Source of the DNA: Candidatus Geothermocultor quzhuomuensis | Lineage (GTDB): Bacteria; Actinomycetota; Aquicultoria; Geothermocultorales; Geothermocultoraceae | Assembly (NCBI GenBank): GCA_015711795.1 | Contig: JACVJC010000002.1 | Coordinates: forward strand, 1 to 64,000 | Direction of reading: 5' to 3' | Length of the DNA: 64,000 nucleotides | In this document: positions 35,627 to 44,564 of the stretch, piece after piece | Layout: each line of letters begins with the position of its first letter | Numbering within the stretch: the stretch's first letter is position 1 | The notes under the pieces: generated by a model | What the model saw: only the letters and a program-made list of their open reading frames with translations | Database searches by the model: none | Told to the model about the DNA's origin: nothing | Position numbers and translations under genes: made by a program

Positions 35627-38005
35627 ATGAGTTACTTGGCTCATTTGAAGTTAGCTTGTTGGTTAGAGGAAAAACTTGGTTTTAGAAATAATTCTGTTTT
35701 AGGTAGCTTTCAGAGTTATCTAAAAAACATTTTATCAGAGGAGATTTCTTCCAAGTTAAAAGAAAAAGTTTCTTTTTTGTCTTGGACTTATTCAACTCTT
35801 TCCAGAGAAGAAAGAAGTCAAGTAATAAAAGAGATAAATCAACTCTTAGAGTCTTTTCCTTTAGATGGTGAACTTTTTAATAAGGAAGTGATTAAAAATA
35901 CTTTATTTTTAGAAAATTCAGTTGATAAGGTAAAGTTTGTTGGTAAAAAAGTAGCTTCCGAGTTAAAAAAATTAAAGATAGAAACGGTTGAGGATCTTTT
36001 AAGTCACTATCCCTATAAATATCTTGATCGGAGAAATCTTCAATCCATCGGGGAGCTAAAAGTGGGTGAAGAAGCCACTGTTGTTGGGGTAGTCAAAGAT
36101 ATAAGGAAAAAAATAATTAGAAAAAATTTAAGAATCCTCCAGATTGGAATATATGATGGGACAGGCTATCTCTTTGGTATTTGGTTTAATCAGGATTATA
36201 TTGGAAATATTTTAAGGGTAGGAACTCGAGTTGCTTTAAGTGGAAAGGTTGATTACCGTTACAGAAGATTGCAGATGGAGAGCCCATTTTATGATGTCTT
36301 GAAAGAAGCAAAAGATTTTGAGGATGAGTGGCTTAACACCGCTCGAATTATTCCAATTTATCCAGCAACAGCCCAACTTTCGGCTGGAAGATTGAGAAGA
36401 ATTGTGAGGGAAGCCCTTAAGCAAGCTCGGGTTGTTGATCCTTTACCTTTATCCCTAAAATTAAAACAAGATTTTCCTAATCGAAATGAGGCTTTAAGAG
36501 AAATTCATTTTCCCAGCAATGAAGAGAATTTAAGAAAGGCTCGAAATCGTCTTCTCTTTGAAGAACTCTTTTATATTCAAATGGCTCTAGCTTTGAGAAG
36601 AAAAAGAATTAAAGAAGAATCAAAAGGGATAAAGCACCAAGTTGAAGGCGCACTTTTAAATAAGTTTTTAAAAAATCTTTCTTTTGACTTAACAAGTGAC
36701 CAAAAAAAGGTTTTAGCTGAAATCAAGAAAGATATGTCAAGTAGCCGTCCAATGAACCGACTTCTTCAAGGAGAAGTTGGTTCAGGGAAAACAGTTATTG
36801 CTGTAACTTCAATGGTAATAGCGGTTCAAAGTGGCTATCAAGTAGCAATGATGGTTCCAACTGAAGTCTTAGCGGTTCAACATGAACAGCGAATCAATAA
36901 TTTTTTAAAAGGTTTAGGGATTAAAGTATCTCTTTTAATCGGGAGTTTACCTTTAAGAGAGAAAGAAAGAGTTCAAAAAGAAATAAGCGAAGGGAAAATC
37001 GATGTGGTTTTAGGAACTCATGCTTTAATTCAAGAAGGGATTAATTTTAAGAATTTAGGTTTGGTTATCATTGATGAACAGCACCGATTTGGGCTTAGAC
37101 AGAGGATTATGCTTAAAGAAAAAGGAAATCGAAGAGATGGCAAACTGGAGAGACCTGATGTTTTAATAATGACAGCTACTCCAATCCCTCGAACCTTTGC
37201 TCTCACTCTTTATGGGGATTTAGATATTTCAACTATAAGAGAGTTACCGACCAATCGGGATATTTATAAGCAGATTGAAACAATCGTTTGTGATAAGAAA
37301 CATCGCCCTTGGGCTTATCGGAAAATCCGTGAAGAGGTAAAGAAGGGAAGGCAAGCTTACATTATCTGCCCCTTAATTGAAGAATCTGAAAAGATAGAAG
37401 CTAAAGCAGTAGTGAAAGAAGCCAAACGGCTTAAAAATGATGTTTTTCCCGATTTAAGGGTGGGCATTTTACATAGCAAGATGAAAACTCAAGAAAAAGA
37501 GAAGGTAATGAAGGATTTTAGGCAAGGTGAACTTGATATCTTAATTTCTACTACTGTAATTGAAGTAGGTATTGACATTCCCAATACAACGGTGATGGTA
37601 ATTGAAAATGCAGATAGGTTTGGCCTTTCTCAGCTTCATCAACTTAGGGGAAGGATTGGACGAGGAAAGTATAAGTCGTACTCGATTCTCTTTTCTGACC
37701 CAACAACTGAAGAAGGAAAATTAAGAATGGAGGCAATCCAAAAGATTAAAGATGGCTTTAAATTAGCTGAGGAAGATTTAAAAATAAGAGGCGAAGGCCA
37801 AATTTTTGGCCTTCGCCAATCAGGATTGCCAGACTTAAAGCTAGCTAAATTGACACGTGATTTAGATGTTTTAATTAAGGCAAGAGAAGAAGCCTTTAGG
37901 ATAATCAATGAAGATCCTAATCTTCAAAGTGAATCTAATCAGCTTTTGCTTTTTGAAATCAGAAGAAAATTTGCTCATTCAGTTGATTGGCTCTTCCATG
38001 CTTAG
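35627..38005 (+). CDS. recG: ATP-dependent DNA helicase RecG
   Basis: RecG remodels stalled forks and Holliday junctions. A wedge/OB domain (about 110-260) precedes the helicase core with Walker A GEVGSGKT at 382-389, DEQH box (IIDEQHRFG), TATPIPRT, and motif VI QLRGRIGRG. The length of 792 is slightly long because of an N-terminal extension of about 100 residues. GAGGAG precedes the ATG, 6 nt after degV. Confidence 0.97.
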   Translation: MSYLAHLKLACWLEEKLGFRNNSVLGSFQSYLKNILSEEISSKLKEKVSFLSWTYSTLSREERSQVIKEINQLLESFPLDGELFNKEVIKNTLFLENSVDKVKFVGKKVASELKKLKIETVEDLLSHYPYKYLDRRNLQSIGELKVGEEATVVGVVKDIRKKIIRKNLRILQIGIYDGTGYLFGIWFNQDYIGNILRVGTRVALSGKVDYRYRRLQMESPFYDVLKEAKDFEDEWLNTARIIPIYPATAQLSAGRLRRIVREALKQARVVDPLPLSLKLKQDFPNRNEALREIHFPSNEENLRKARNRLLFEELFYIQMALALRRKRIKEESKGIKHQVEGALLNKFLKNLSFDLTSDQKKVLAEIKKDMSSSRPMNRLLQGEVGSGKTVIAVTSMVIAVQSGYQVAMMVPTEVLAVQHEQRINNFLKGLGIKVSLLIGSLPLREKERVQKEISEGKIDVVLGTHALIQEGINFKNLGLVIIDEQHRFGLRQRIMLKEKGNRRDGKLERPDVLIMTATPIPRTFALTLYGDLDISTIRELPTNRDIYKQIETIVCDKKHRPWAYRKIREEVKKGRQAYIICPLIEESEKIEAKAVVKEAKRLKNDVFPDLRVGILHSKMKTQEKEKVMKDFRQGELDILISTTVIEVGIDIPNTTVMVIENADRFGLSQLHQLRGRIGRGKYKSYSILFSDPTTEEGKLRMEAIQKIKDGFKLAEEDLKIRGEGQIFGLRQSGLPDLKLAKLTRDLDVLIKAREEAFRIINEDPNLQSESNQLLLFEIRRKFAHSVDWLFHA

Positions 38006-38141
38006 AACAGATGCAGGTGGATAGATACTGTTGGCTAAAGAAGGAGAAGTGTAAACAGTAAAATATAGAAAAACTGGTTTGGGATACAAACTGAAAGGTA
38101 AGAACATTAAGGGCAAAGAGCTAAAAGCTAGGAGCTAAGTG

Positions 38142-38696
38142 ATGAGGGTAATTGGCGGAATTGCTCGGGGGCATCGTCTTTATGCTCCATCTGGTATGAA
38201 AATAAGACCTATTTCAGATAAAGTTAAAGAATCTTTATTTAATATAATTGCCCCTCAAATTGTAGGGGCAAAGCTTCTTGACCTTTATGCAGGGGTTGGG
38301 AATGTTGGTATTGAAGCTTTAAGCCGGGGAGCCAAGAAGGTTTTTTTTGTTGATAAAAACTCTCAAGCTATAGATTATCTTAAAAGTAATTTAAAAAGGG
38401 TAAAGCTTGAAAAAGGCTCAATTGTTTTAAAAGAAGATGTTAGTAGGGCGATAAGCACTTTTGTATTGAAAAATGAGAAATTTGATTTAATTTTTCTTGA
38501 CCCCCCTTACAAAGTTGAAGCTAAAAAGCTTAATTTTATTTTGGATAAAGCTTCAGCAATTCTTAAAGAAGGAGGAATTATTATTTTATCTCATTCTTCC
38601 AAGAAGGAATTTTCCCCTTTAGGCTTAAAATTAATTTTTTCTAAGAAGTATGGCGATACTACTTTGAGTTTTTATAAAAAATGTGGGATAATTTAA
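38142..38696 (+). CDS. rsmD: 16S rRNA (guanine-966-N2)-methyltransferase
   Basis: RsmD methylates G966 of 16S rRNA. It starts MRVIGGIARGHRL, has the RPISDKVKESLFNI signature, SAM motif LLDLYAGVGNVGIEALSRGA and catalytic DPPY (FLDPPY). I use the ATG at 38142 with GGAG 7 nt upstream rather than the GTG one codon before. The ribosome-binding site lies in a small AGCTAGGAGCTAAG repeat-like stretch. It overlaps the frame preceding coaD. Confidence 0.94.
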   Translation: MRVIGGIARGHRLYAPSGMKIRPISDKVKESLFNIIAPQIVGAKLLDLYAGVGNVGIEALSRGAKKVFFVDKNSQAIDYLKSNLKRVKLEKGSIVLKEDVSRAISTFVLKNEKFDLIFLDPPYKVEAKKLNFILDKASAILKEGGIIILSHSSKKEFSPLGLKLIFSKKYGDTTLSFYKKCGII

Positions 38697-38713
38697 AACT
38701 TGGTGAAGAAATT

Positions 38714-39193
38714 ATGAGAGTTGTTGTTTGTCCCGGAAGTTTTGACCCAATTACTAATGGCCATATTGATATAATTGAGCGAGCCTGTCAGCTTTTTGAT
38801 AAAGTAGTGGTTGGTGTAGCTGTAAATCCTGAGAAGCATCCTTTATTTTCAATTGAGGAAAGATTGAAGTTTGTGAGAAATGCTTTTAAGGGAAAGAGTA
38901 AAGTTTTAGTTGAAGCTTATGATACCCTTTTGGTCGATTTTGCTAACCGTTTTGGGGCTAAAGTTATAATGAGAGGCTTAAGAGCTGTCTCAGATTTTGA
39001 GAGAGAATTTCAAATTGCTCAATTAAATAAAAAACTTGACCCAACTATTGAAACGCTTTTTATGATGACAAATTATAAATATGCTTATCTAAGTTCAAGT
39101 GCTGTTAAGGAAATAGCTCAATATAAAGGTTGTGTGAAAGGGCTTGTCCCATTAGATGTTGAAGAGCGCCTCTATGAAATATATGGAAAATAG
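38714..39193 (+). CDS. coaD: Phosphopantetheine adenylyltransferase
   Basis: CoaD makes dephospho-CoA, the fourth step of CoA synthesis. MRVVVCPGSFDPITNGHIDII includes the nucleotidyltransferase GxFDPxTxGH motif (HIGH-like), and LSSSAVKEIA is the ISSTxxR-equivalent. The frame opens at 38681, but the ATG at 38714, after GGTGA, gives the canonical N-terminus and a normal length of 159. It is coupled to rsmD, a widespread arrangement. Confidence 0.95.
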   Translation: MRVVVCPGSFDPITNGHIDIIERACQLFDKVVVGVAVNPEKHPLFSIEERLKFVRNAFKGKSKVLVEAYDTLLVDFANRFGAKVIMRGLRAVSDFEREFQIAQLNKKLDPTIETLFMMTNYKYAYLSSSAVKEIAQYKGCVKGLVPLDVEERLYEIYGK

Positions 39194-39212
39194 AGGAGCA
39201 AGGGGGTAGTTT

Positions 39213-39671
39213 ATGGACATAATGGCTTTAATTGATAAATTAGAAGAGGTGATTGCAGAGGGAAAAAAAGTTCCGTTTTCCTCATCAGTACTAGTTGCTG
39301 AGGAAAAAATTTATGAAATAATCGACGAGATTAGGGCAACTTTACCAGAAGAATTAAAACAAGCTAGATGGATTGTGAAAGAGAGGCAAGACATGCTTGA
39401 TGAAGCAGAAAAGGAGGCTCAAAGAGTAATTAACGAAGCAAAGGAAAAAGCAGCCGCAGCTGCTTCCGAAAGCGAAATAGTCAAACTTGCTGAGGAGAAA
39501 GCAGCAGAGATTATTGAAGCAGCTAGGGCAAAGGAAAGAGAAATAAGACTCAGTGCTGAAGATTATGCTGATGAAATGTTAGCTAACTTAGAGGTTAATT
39601 TAAGCAAACTTCTAGCTGCTGTTCAAAGAGGTAGGGAGCGACTTCAAGGCAAGACAACTCCTCGAGAGTGA
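39213..39671 (+). CDS. DivIVA/SepIVA-like coiled-coil protein
   Basis: A 152-residue, highly charged and alanine-rich protein. It begins MALIDKLEEVIAEGKKVPFSSS and continues as a long coiled coil with AQRVINEAKEKAAAAASE. It resembles actinobacterial SepIVA (DivIVA-like septation factor) and is often mislabelled ATP synthase subunit b. Its position between coaD and DUF177-rpmF matches Actinomycetota. A role in division-site or cell-wall organisation is inferred. Confidence 0.72.
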   Translation: MDIMALIDKLEEVIAEGKKVPFSSSVLVAEEKIYEIIDEIRATLPEELKQARWIVKERQDMLDEAEKEAQRVINEAKEKAAAAASESEIVKLAEEKAAEIIEAARAKEREIRLSAEDYADEMLANLEVNLSKLLAAVQRGRERLQGKTTPRE

Positions 39672-39724
39672 CTCATTCTTAGTCTTTTCTTTTTATTCTC
39701 CTTTTAATAAAAGAGGTGATAGTG

Positions 39725-40324
39725 GTGAAGGGCTTTAAGTTTAATTTAAGCTGTTTGCTTGATTTTCAAGAACCAGAAACGAAAATATGTGGGGAAGAGA
39801 AAATCCCTTATCTGGAGGTAGGAAGAAGCAAATTTTCCTTTTCTAAAAAAGTTAAATTTAATTTAATTGCTCGGAGAATAAGTCAAGGAGTAACTGTTGA
39901 AGGGAAAATACAGAGTCAAATTAACTTAAATTGCAGCCGTTGCTTAAAAAAATTTCCTTTCCCCCTTCATTGTGAAGTTAGAGAAATATTTGCGGAACCA
40001 GAAAAGAAAAAATTTTTCTTAGAAGAGGCTGAAACCTTTGAGATAATTAATGAAAGAATTGACCTTGAACCGATGATTAAGCAACTTTTTATTTTATCTC
40101 TTCCTATGAAGCCTCTTTGTAATCAAAATTGCTTAGGCCTTTGCCCTAAATGTGGAAAAGATTTAAATCAAGGGAATTGTAGTTGTGAAAAGAGTGAAAT
40201 TGATATAAGATGGGAACCTTTAAAAAAACTGAAAGAAGCCGGAGCAAAGAGCAGCGAACAGGGAGCAAAGAGCAGCGAACAGGGAGCAAAGAGCATAAAA
40301 AGCGGCTTTAGATTGAAGATTTAA
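39725..40324 (+). CDS. DUF177 (YceD-family) protein with repeat-encoded tail
   Basis: YceD/DUF177 protein that precedes rpmF in most bacteria and is linked to 23S rRNA accumulation. It has LNCSRCLKKF and CNQNCLGLCPKCGKDLNQGNC cysteine motifs. The start is one of GTG 39716, 39722 or 39725; I take 39725 because AAGAGGTG lies at 39711-39718. The last ~25 residues are encoded by a 21-bp tandem repeat giving heptads GAKSSEQ, absent from normal family members, so the C-terminus looks like a recent extension. Confidence 0.87.
   Translation: MKGFKFNLSCLLDFQEPETKICGEEKIPYLEVGRSKFSFSKKVKFNLIARRISQGVTVEGKIQSQINLNCSRCLKKFPFPLHCEVREIFAEPEKKKFFLEEAETFEIINERIDLEPMIKQLFILSLPMKPLCNQNCLGLCPKCGKDLNQGNCSCEKSEIDIRWEPLKKLKEAGAKSSEQGAKSSEQGAKSIKSGFRLKI
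40241..40295 (+). repeat. 21-bp tandem repeat (2.6 copies) in coding sequence
   Basis: Two identical 21-bp units (40241-40261 and 40262-40282) plus 13 bp of a third, each starting GGAGCAAAGAGC. As 21 is seven codons, the DUF177 frame is kept and reads GAKSSEQ per unit. Related words (GGGCAAAGAGC, GCAAAGTTAGAGAGC) occur in spacers at 38111 and 11145. Confidence 0.9.
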
Positions 40325-40457
40325 AACTTAAGTAAAATCACCAAAAATTAAATATTTTTAAAGGAGCTTTTAGCTCTAGTCTTTTAGTTTATGGTCTTGT
40401 TTCTTTAGTCCTTATGTTAACTTCAGTCTATTAATAGTTGGGTTAGGGAGGTGAATG

Positions 40458-40634
40458 ATGGCTGTTCCTAAAAGGAAAACTTCTCGATCAAAAAGGGATA
40501 GTAGGCGAGCTCAACATAAGGTAAAACTGGTCAACTTGTCAGAATGCCCTCAGTGTCATCAGCCTAAGCTTCCTCACTGCGTTTGCCCCAATTGTGGGTA
40601 TTACAAAGGGCGAGAAGTTATTGAAGTCGAGTAA
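40458..40634 (+). CDS. rpmF: 50S ribosomal protein L32
   Basis: A 58-codon gene. The product starts MAVPKRKTSRSKRDSRRAQH, the standard L32 N-terminus, followed by a zinc ribbon with CPQC (residues 30-33) and CPNC (43-46). Two adjacent ATG codons exist; the second, at 40458, gives the canonical start, with GGGAGGTG upstream. It follows DUF177 as usual, with a 130-nt spacer. plsX, its common next neighbour, is missing. Confidence 0.96.
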   Translation: MAVPKRKTSRSKRDSRRAQHKVKLVNLSECPQCHQPKLPHCVCPNCGYYKGREVIEVE

Positions 40635-40661
40635 AAAATCCAATAAAAATTTTAGAATCTG

Positions 40662-42758
40662 ATGTTAGAAAGGTTATTTTCTCCTTCGAGTTTAGCTGTT
40701 ATTGGTGTTTCGAGAGATAAAACTAAGGTCGGTAGGGCAGTCTTTGATAATATTAGAAGGGCAGGATTCAAGGGCCCTTGTTTTCCAGTAAACCCTCAAA
40801 CTTCCCAAATTGAAGGGTTGAAGTGTTATCCAACAATTAAAGCTATTCCTCATCGAGTGGATTTAGCTATTATTGTTATACCCAGCAAATTTGTTCCTCA
40901 AGCTGTTTTTGAGTGCGGTGAAAAGGGTGTAAAAGTTGTCATTATTTTAACGGCTGGATTTCGTGAAGTTGGGCCAGAAGGAGCAAGGCGAGAAAGAGAA
41001 ATTCTTAAAATTGCTCGGAAATTTAAGATAAGAGTCCTAGGCCCTAATGTTTTAGGTTTAATCGATACCCATTCTAAACTTAATGTTTCCTTTGTCAAAG
41101 AGATGCCCCCATCGGGTAATATTGCTTTTGTTTCTCAATCAGGAGCTTTAGGGACATTTCTTCTTGATTGGGCTAAAGAGAAAAAAATTGGTTTTTCCAA
41201 ATTTGTTAGTTTAGGAAATAAATTAGATATCTCAGAGATTGATTTATTAAAAGTTTTTTCAAAGGATGAGAGAACGAAAGTAATTGCCTTTTATATTGAG
41301 GGAATAAATAATGGACGAGCATTTTTAAAGGAAAGCCAGAGGGTTTTTAAGAAGAAACCAATTATTGCTATTAAAGCTGGAACAACTACCCAAGGAGCGA
41401 GAGTTGTTTCTTCTCATACTGGAAGTTTGTCTGGCTCGCTCCAATGTTATCGAGCTGCTTTTAGACAAGGGGGGATAATTCAAGCTGAGACTGTTGAAGA
41501 TTTAGTTGATTTAATTAATGCTTTCTCTCTCCTCCCATTAGCTAAGAGGAAAGAGGTTGCAATTGTAACCAATGCGGGAGGACCTGCTATTTTAGCTACT
41601 GATGCATGTGGGGAATATGGTTTACCTCTTGCATCTTTTTCTTCTCGAACTTTAAATTATTTAAGAAAAAATCTTCCTTCTTATGCTAATATTTACAATC
41701 CCATTGATGTTTTAGGAGATGCTTTAGAAGATCGCTACGCACTAGCAATTAAGGGAGTTTTACAAGATTCAAATGTTGGTTCTCTCATAGTTATCTTAAC
41801 TCCCCAAGCAATGACTCAACCAGAAGGAACCGCTAAAGTGATAATTGAACTTTCTAAAGAATTTAAAAAGCCTATTGTTTCCTGTTTTATGGGAGGAGGT
41901 CAAGTTGAAAAAGGTATTGAAATTTTAAGCAAGAAGGGTATTCCTAATTATCTTACTCCTGAGCGGGCGGTAAAAGTTTTAAAGAAGCTGAATGAATATA
42001 CTTTTTATTTAAAAAGAAGAAAGAAAGAGTTTTTCCATTTTGAGGTAGAGAAGGAAAGAGCGAAAAAAATTGTTGAAGAAAAATTGGAAGAACGAATTTT
42101 AACGGGTCCCTTAGCTAATGAGCTTCTTGAAGTATATGGCATTAAGACTGCCCGAATGAAATTAGCAAGAACTTTAATTGATGCTGAGAGAATTGTTGAT
42201 GAGATTGGTTATCCAGTTGCCCTAAAATTATTTTCACCTGATATTTTACATAAGTCTGACGTTGGAGGAGTTGTCTTAAATATTTCTTCTGATCAAGAAT
42301 TGGCTCAAAACTATTATGAGCTGCGTTTTCGAGCCAAGAAATTTTTTCCTGAAGCCCTCATTAAAGGCATCTTGGTTCAAGAGATGGTAAAAAAAGGGAG
42401 AGAGGTTATTATAGGAGTTAACAAAGACCCTCAATTTGGTCCCTTAATCATGTTTGGATTGGGTGGAATATATGTCGAGACATTCAAGGATGTTTCCTTT
42501 GGTTTAGCTCCTCTCTCCTTAGAAGATGCTAAAGAGATGGTCGAGGAGGTTCGCTCATCCGATTTACTGAGAGGGGTAAGGGGAGAGAGGAGAGCTGACA
42601 TAAGTGCAATTATTGATACTTTGCTTAGGGTTTCTCAAATGGTAATCGACTTACCAGAAATTTTGGAAATGGATATTAACCCTTTAGTTGTTTTTGAGGA
42701 AGGGGAAGGGTGTAAAGCAATTGATGTTAGAATATCAATTGGAGGTGAGGGAAAGTGA
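40662..42758 (+). CDS. ADP-forming acetate/acyl-CoA ligase, fused alpha-beta
   Basis: A 698-residue fusion of both subunits of NDP-forming acyl-CoA synthetase. The N-terminal CoA-binding domain has LAVIGVSRDKTKVGRAVFDNI (split near residue 30). The succinyl-CoA ligase-like domain holds phosphohistidine His252 in SSHTGSLSGS. The C-terminal ATP-grasp domain spans about 470-698. It converts acyl-CoA, ADP and phosphate to acid, CoA and ATP, conserving energy in fermentation. The preferred acyl group is unknown. The ribosome-binding site is weak. Its stop overlaps the next gene. Confidence 0.92.
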   Translation: MLERLFSPSSLAVIGVSRDKTKVGRAVFDNIRRAGFKGPCFPVNPQTSQIEGLKCYPTIKAIPHRVDLAIIVIPSKFVPQAVFECGEKGVKVVIILTAGFREVGPEGARREREILKIARKFKIRVLGPNVLGLIDTHSKLNVSFVKEMPPSGNIAFVSQSGALGTFLLDWAKEKKIGFSKFVSLGNKLDISEIDLLKVFSKDERTKVIAFYIEGINNGRAFLKESQRVFKKKPIIAIKAGTTTQGARVVSSHTGSLSGSLQCYRAAFRQGGIIQAETVEDLVDLINAFSLLPLAKRKEVAIVTNAGGPAILATDACGEYGLPLASFSSRTLNYLRKNLPSYANIYNPIDVLGDALEDRYALAIKGVLQDSNVGSLIVILTPQAMTQPEGTAKVIIELSKEFKKPIVSCFMGGGQVEKGIEILSKKGIPNYLTPERAVKVLKKLNEYTFYLKRRKKEFFHFEVEKERAKKIVEEKLEERILTGPLANELLEVYGIKTARMKLARTLIDAERIVDEIGYPVALKLFSPDILHKSDVGGVVLNISSDQELAQNYYELRFRAKKFFPEALIKGILVQEMVKKGREVIIGVNKDPQFGPLIMFGLGGIYVETFKDVSFGLAPLSLEDAKEMVEEVRSSDLLRGVRGERRADISAIIDTLLRVSQMVIDLPEILEMDINPLVVFEEGEGCKAIDVRISIGGEGK

Positions 42759-43816
42759 AAGGATTTTATTTTATTTCGACTGAATCTTATTCGGGAAAGA
42801 CAGGGTTGATTTTAGGCCTTGGCTTAAAGCTGAAAGAGAAAAATTACTTAATAGGGTATTTTAAACCAATTGGGAATCTGCCTAAGAGATTTAAAAATAT
42901 GACTATTGATGAGGATGCTGACTATATTGCTCAAGTTTTAGAGCTTAAAGAACCGCTTCAATCTATCTCTCCTATTGTTCTTACTGAAGAAACCATTGAG
43001 GAAATTTTAAGAGAGGGAGACTTTGGTTATGAAGAAAGGATAAAAGAATCTTTTGACCATATTTCTCAAGGCAAAGATGTAGTTTTAGTTGAAGGCGGGA
43101 GTGGTTTAGCTGAGGGTAAATTTATTAAACTAGCGACTAAAGATATTCCTAACCTTCTTGACCTTTTAGTTATTTTAGTGGCTAAAGGTGACAATCTTCG
43201 GGTTATTGACGAGATTTTAGAGGCAAAAGAGGAGTTAAAGGAACGACTTTTTGGTGTTATTTTTAACTACCTTCCACCTGGTAGTGAAGAGAAGATGGAG
43301 GGGGTAGTTAAACCATTTGTTAAGGAAAAAGGAATTAATGTTCTTGGGGTTATTCCTATGGATAAAACACTTTTAGGCGTAACCATTGAAGAAATTGTTT
43401 CTTCTCTAAAAGGGAAGTTTCTTTGTTGCCCTGAAAAGGGAAGTGAATTAGTTGAGACTTTTATGGTTGGGGCAATGGGTCAAGAAAAAGCACTTAGATT
43501 TTTCCGTCGCAAAGGCGAAAAAGCAGTGATTACGGGGGGAGATCGAGCTGATGTTCAACTAGCAGCTTTGGAAACACCAACAAAATGTCTTATTTTGACC
43601 GGAAATCTTCATCCCAGCCCTGTCGTTGTTTCTCGCTCTGAAGAGTTAGGTGTCCCTATTGTTCTTGTTCCTGATGATACTTTCACTACTATTGAAAAGA
43701 TGGAAATGCTCATTGGAAGAGTCAGAGTTCACGAACCCCAAAAGCTTAAAAAAATGAAAACTTTAGTTGAGGAACATGTTGATTTAGAGCAGATTTATCA
43801 AGCCATTAAACAATAA
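42755..43816 (+). CDS. BioD-like P-loop / DRTGG-domain protein
   Basis: A 353-residue protein with an N-terminal BioD/CobB-like P-loop fold (ISTESYSGKTGLILGLG at 7-23) and a C-terminal DRTGG domain with GAMGQEKALRFFRR and KAVITGGDRADVQLAAL. It resembles the N-terminal regulatory part of long phosphotransacetylases but lacks the catalytic Pta domain. It is a frequent partner of ADP-forming acyl-CoA ligases and may regulate that enzyme. GGAGGTGAGG precedes the GTG, which overlaps the ligase stop by 4 nt. Confidence 0.85.
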   Translation: MKGFYFISTESYSGKTGLILGLGLKLKEKNYLIGYFKPIGNLPKRFKNMTIDEDADYIAQVLELKEPLQSISPIVLTEETIEEILREGDFGYEERIKESFDHISQGKDVVLVEGGSGLAEGKFIKLATKDIPNLLDLLVILVAKGDNLRVIDEILEAKEELKERLFGVIFNYLPPGSEEKMEGVVKPFVKEKGINVLGVIPMDKTLLGVTIEEIVSSLKGKFLCCPEKGSELVETFMVGAMGQEKALRFFRRKGEKAVITGGDRADVQLAALETPTKCLILTGNLHPSPVVVSRSEELGVPIVLVPDDTFTTIEKMEMLIGRVRVHEPQKLKKMKTLVEEHVDLEQIYQAIKQ

Positions 43817-44004
43817 CTATTAGTTTGTAGTATGAGCTGAATTTTGTTTTAAAGTAATTCTCTTAGTATAACAAATCCCATTCTCACCTTATTACTTCAA
43901 TATTCTTAAGAATTTGAAGATTGTGTGTAATGAGGAGATTGAGGTTTTAGGAAACGATAACCATAAAAGTGTCCCCAAAAACCTTTTTAAAAAATTTAAA
44001 GTTA

Positions 44005-44013
44005 TGTTATAAT
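44005..44013 (+). promoter_or_regulatory. Extended -10 promoter upstream of rplS
   Basis: TGT and a perfect TATAAT (44008-44013), inside the 15-mer TGTTATAATACTTCC (44005-44019), which is identical to the one before murJ. Transcription would begin about 25 nt before the rplS TTG. The 228-nt spacer 43817-44044 holds nothing else I can support. Confidence 0.5.
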
Positions 44014-44044
44014 ACTTCCTCGTTTAGATTGGGAGAGGAATTCG

Positions 44045-44542
44045 TTGAGTAAGATTAAAGTAATTGAGGAGAAACTTAAAAATAAAGAGTTACCATTATT
44101 TAAACCTGGTGATTTAGTTAAAGTTCATTATAAGGTAGTTGAAGCTGGGAGGGAGCGAGTCCAAGTTTTTCAAGGTACTGTCCTTAAAATTCGAGGTAAA
44201 GGTGCTAAAAAAACCTTTACTGTTCGCAAAATATCCTTTGGTGTTGGTGTTGAGCGTATTTTTCCTCTTTATTCGCCTCGAATTGCCAAAATTGAAGTAG
44301 TGAGAAAGGGGAAAGTTCGTCGAGCTAAGCTCTATTACCTCAGGGAAAGAGTAGGTAAGGCGACTAAGGTTAAGGAAAAGAGAATGTTGGAAACCTCAGG
44401 GGTTAAAGTAGCAGAGAAGTTAGACGAAGAACCTAAAGAGGAAGTAAAGGAAGAACCGATAAAAAAGAGGGGAATTTTAAGAGGACGTTTTCACCCAAGA
44501 AGTCAAAAAGCAAATTCTAAGAAAAAAACAAGTGAGAGTTAG
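44045..44542 (+). CDS. rplS: 50S ribosomal protein L19 with C-terminal extension
   Basis: L19 sits at the 30S-50S interface. Residues 1-115 match the family: [65 protein letters not shown]. About 50 additional residues follow, an acidic segment ([11 protein letters not shown]) and a basic Ser/Lys tail, beyond the usual 115-120. TTG start after GAGAGGAA. It is separated from the ffh-rpsP-trmD operon where it usually resides, but remains next to lepB. Confidence 0.95.
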   Translation: MSKIKVIEEKLKNKELPLFKPGDLVKVHYKVVEAGRERVQVFQGTVLKIRGKGAKKTFTVRKISFGVGVERIFPLYSPRIAKIEVVRKGKVRRAKLYYLRERVGKATKVKEKRMLETSGVKVAEKLDEEPKEEVKEEPIKKRGILRGRFHPRSQKANSKKKTSES

Positions 44543-44564
44543 TACTCTTTAATCAGGAGATTTT

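Noticed and set aside
40241..40295. CRISPR-like array
   Set aside because: The units are directly adjacent without spacers and lie within a coding frame; it is a simple tandem repeat.
44016..44040. Hairpin TTCCTC/GAGGAA that could mask the rplS ribosome-binding site
   Set aside because: The 5' arm overlaps the expected transcription start, so most of it may not be in the RNA; too short to claim.
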